22,360 nucleotides of DNA. It comes from a virus. Positions 22,272 through 22,360 of the stretch are shown here, piece after piece. The position numbers and the translations under genes were made by a program. The stretch is taken from IMG/VR virus record IMGVR_UViG_3300036985_004760, positions 1 to 22,360 of that record; one strand, given 5' to 3'. The notes under the pieces were generated by a model. It worked only from the letters and a program-made list of their open reading frames with translations. It was not told where the DNA came from and made no database searches. Positions within the stretch are counted from its first letter, which is position 1. Each line of letters opens with the position of its first letter.

Positions 22272-22360
22272 TGCAGCCTCCTCGCTGTGATTCGTAAACA
22301 TTGAAAAGCTTCATCCTCAGGTAGTGAGCAGTAACGCTTAACGTCAAGCTGCTCTACAAG
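22265..22360 (-). CDS. C-terminal end of an unknown gene, cut by the window edge
   Basis: One frame stays open from the right edge to TAG at 22265, coding 31 residues (starting LVEQLDVKRYCSLPEDEAF, ending RRLQC). The other two minus frames have stops near the edge. It overlaps the nucleotidyltransferase start by 7 bases, the same style as the other junctions, and the GAGGAGG site of that gene sits in it. Too short to classify. Confidence 0.5.
   Translation of the reverse strand, partial: LVEQLDVKRYCSLPEDEAFQCLRITARRLQC

Noticed and set aside
1-22360. tRNA genes
   Set aside because: I saw no cloverleaf-compatible segment with TTC-A-based T arms in the few non-coding gaps. I could not run a covariance search.

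Overview
This window looks like part of a tailed double-stranded DNA bacteriophage (Caudoviricetes) genome, or a phage contig from a metagenome. Every gene I can support lies on the minus strand, so transcription runs from high to low coordinates. Neighbouring genes overlap by a few bases (ATGA and TAATG junctions) or are separated by short gaps. I see no rRNA, tRNA, CRISPR array, integrase or transposase. The best ribosome binding site, AAGGAGGTGATC at 18757-18768, matches the usual bacterial 16S 3' end, so the host is a bacterium. A weak hint toward Planctomycetes comes from the style of the secreted and C-terminal protein segments (short CxxGxC motifs), but this is only an inference.

Layout in the direction of transcription. 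(1) 22360-20177: the end of an unknown gene, a nucleotidyltransferase (sugar-nucleotide or molybdopterin-type fold), a GT-B-like glycosyltransferase, a small ribbon-helix-helix protein and a VRR-NUC-type nuclease. (2) 20176-19922: the only large non-coding gap. It holds a symmetric arrangement of a 13-bp box (four copies, one of them inside the end of the nuclease gene) and a 28-bp inverted repeat around a very AT-rich core. It is a candidate replication origin, operator array or recombination site. (3) 19921-18558: a cysteine-rich multi-zinc-ribbon protein, a sigma-70-like factor and a 65-residue protein, closed by a factor-independent terminator at 18488-18543. (4) 18470-15334: a cement-like structural protein, thymidylate synthase, a probable small terminase, a sulfotransferase-like protein and a GT-A-like protein. 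(5) 15350-9294: the packaging and head module, with large terminase, portal, head-tail connector, Mu F-like head morphogenesis protein, Mu I-like prohead protease/scaffold, lambda D-like decoration protein and lambda E-like major capsid protein. (6) 9231-1: neck and tail-completion proteins, a Sec-exported protein, a subtilisin-like protease with an internal hydrophobic segment, an Ig-like baseplate protein, a 1200-residue repetitive tail fibre, a beta-sandwich adhesin-like protein and two unknown proteins, the last running off the left edge.

How the parts fit: terminase, portal, protease/scaffold, decoration and capsid proteins build and fill the head. The neck proteins and fibre set complete the tail end. 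Thymidylate synthase supports DNA synthesis. The sigma-like factor, the ribbon-helix-helix protein and the zinc-ribbon protein sit around the repeat region and may control timing. Two glycosyltransferases, one nucleotidyltransferase and one sulfotransferase-like gene suggest that the phage chemically modifies a glycan, its virion or its DNA. The observations most worth a second look are the repeat region, the decoration gene that appears to start at ATA, the sulfotransferase/glycosyltransferase pair inserted between the terminase genes, and the subtilisin fusion among the tail genes.
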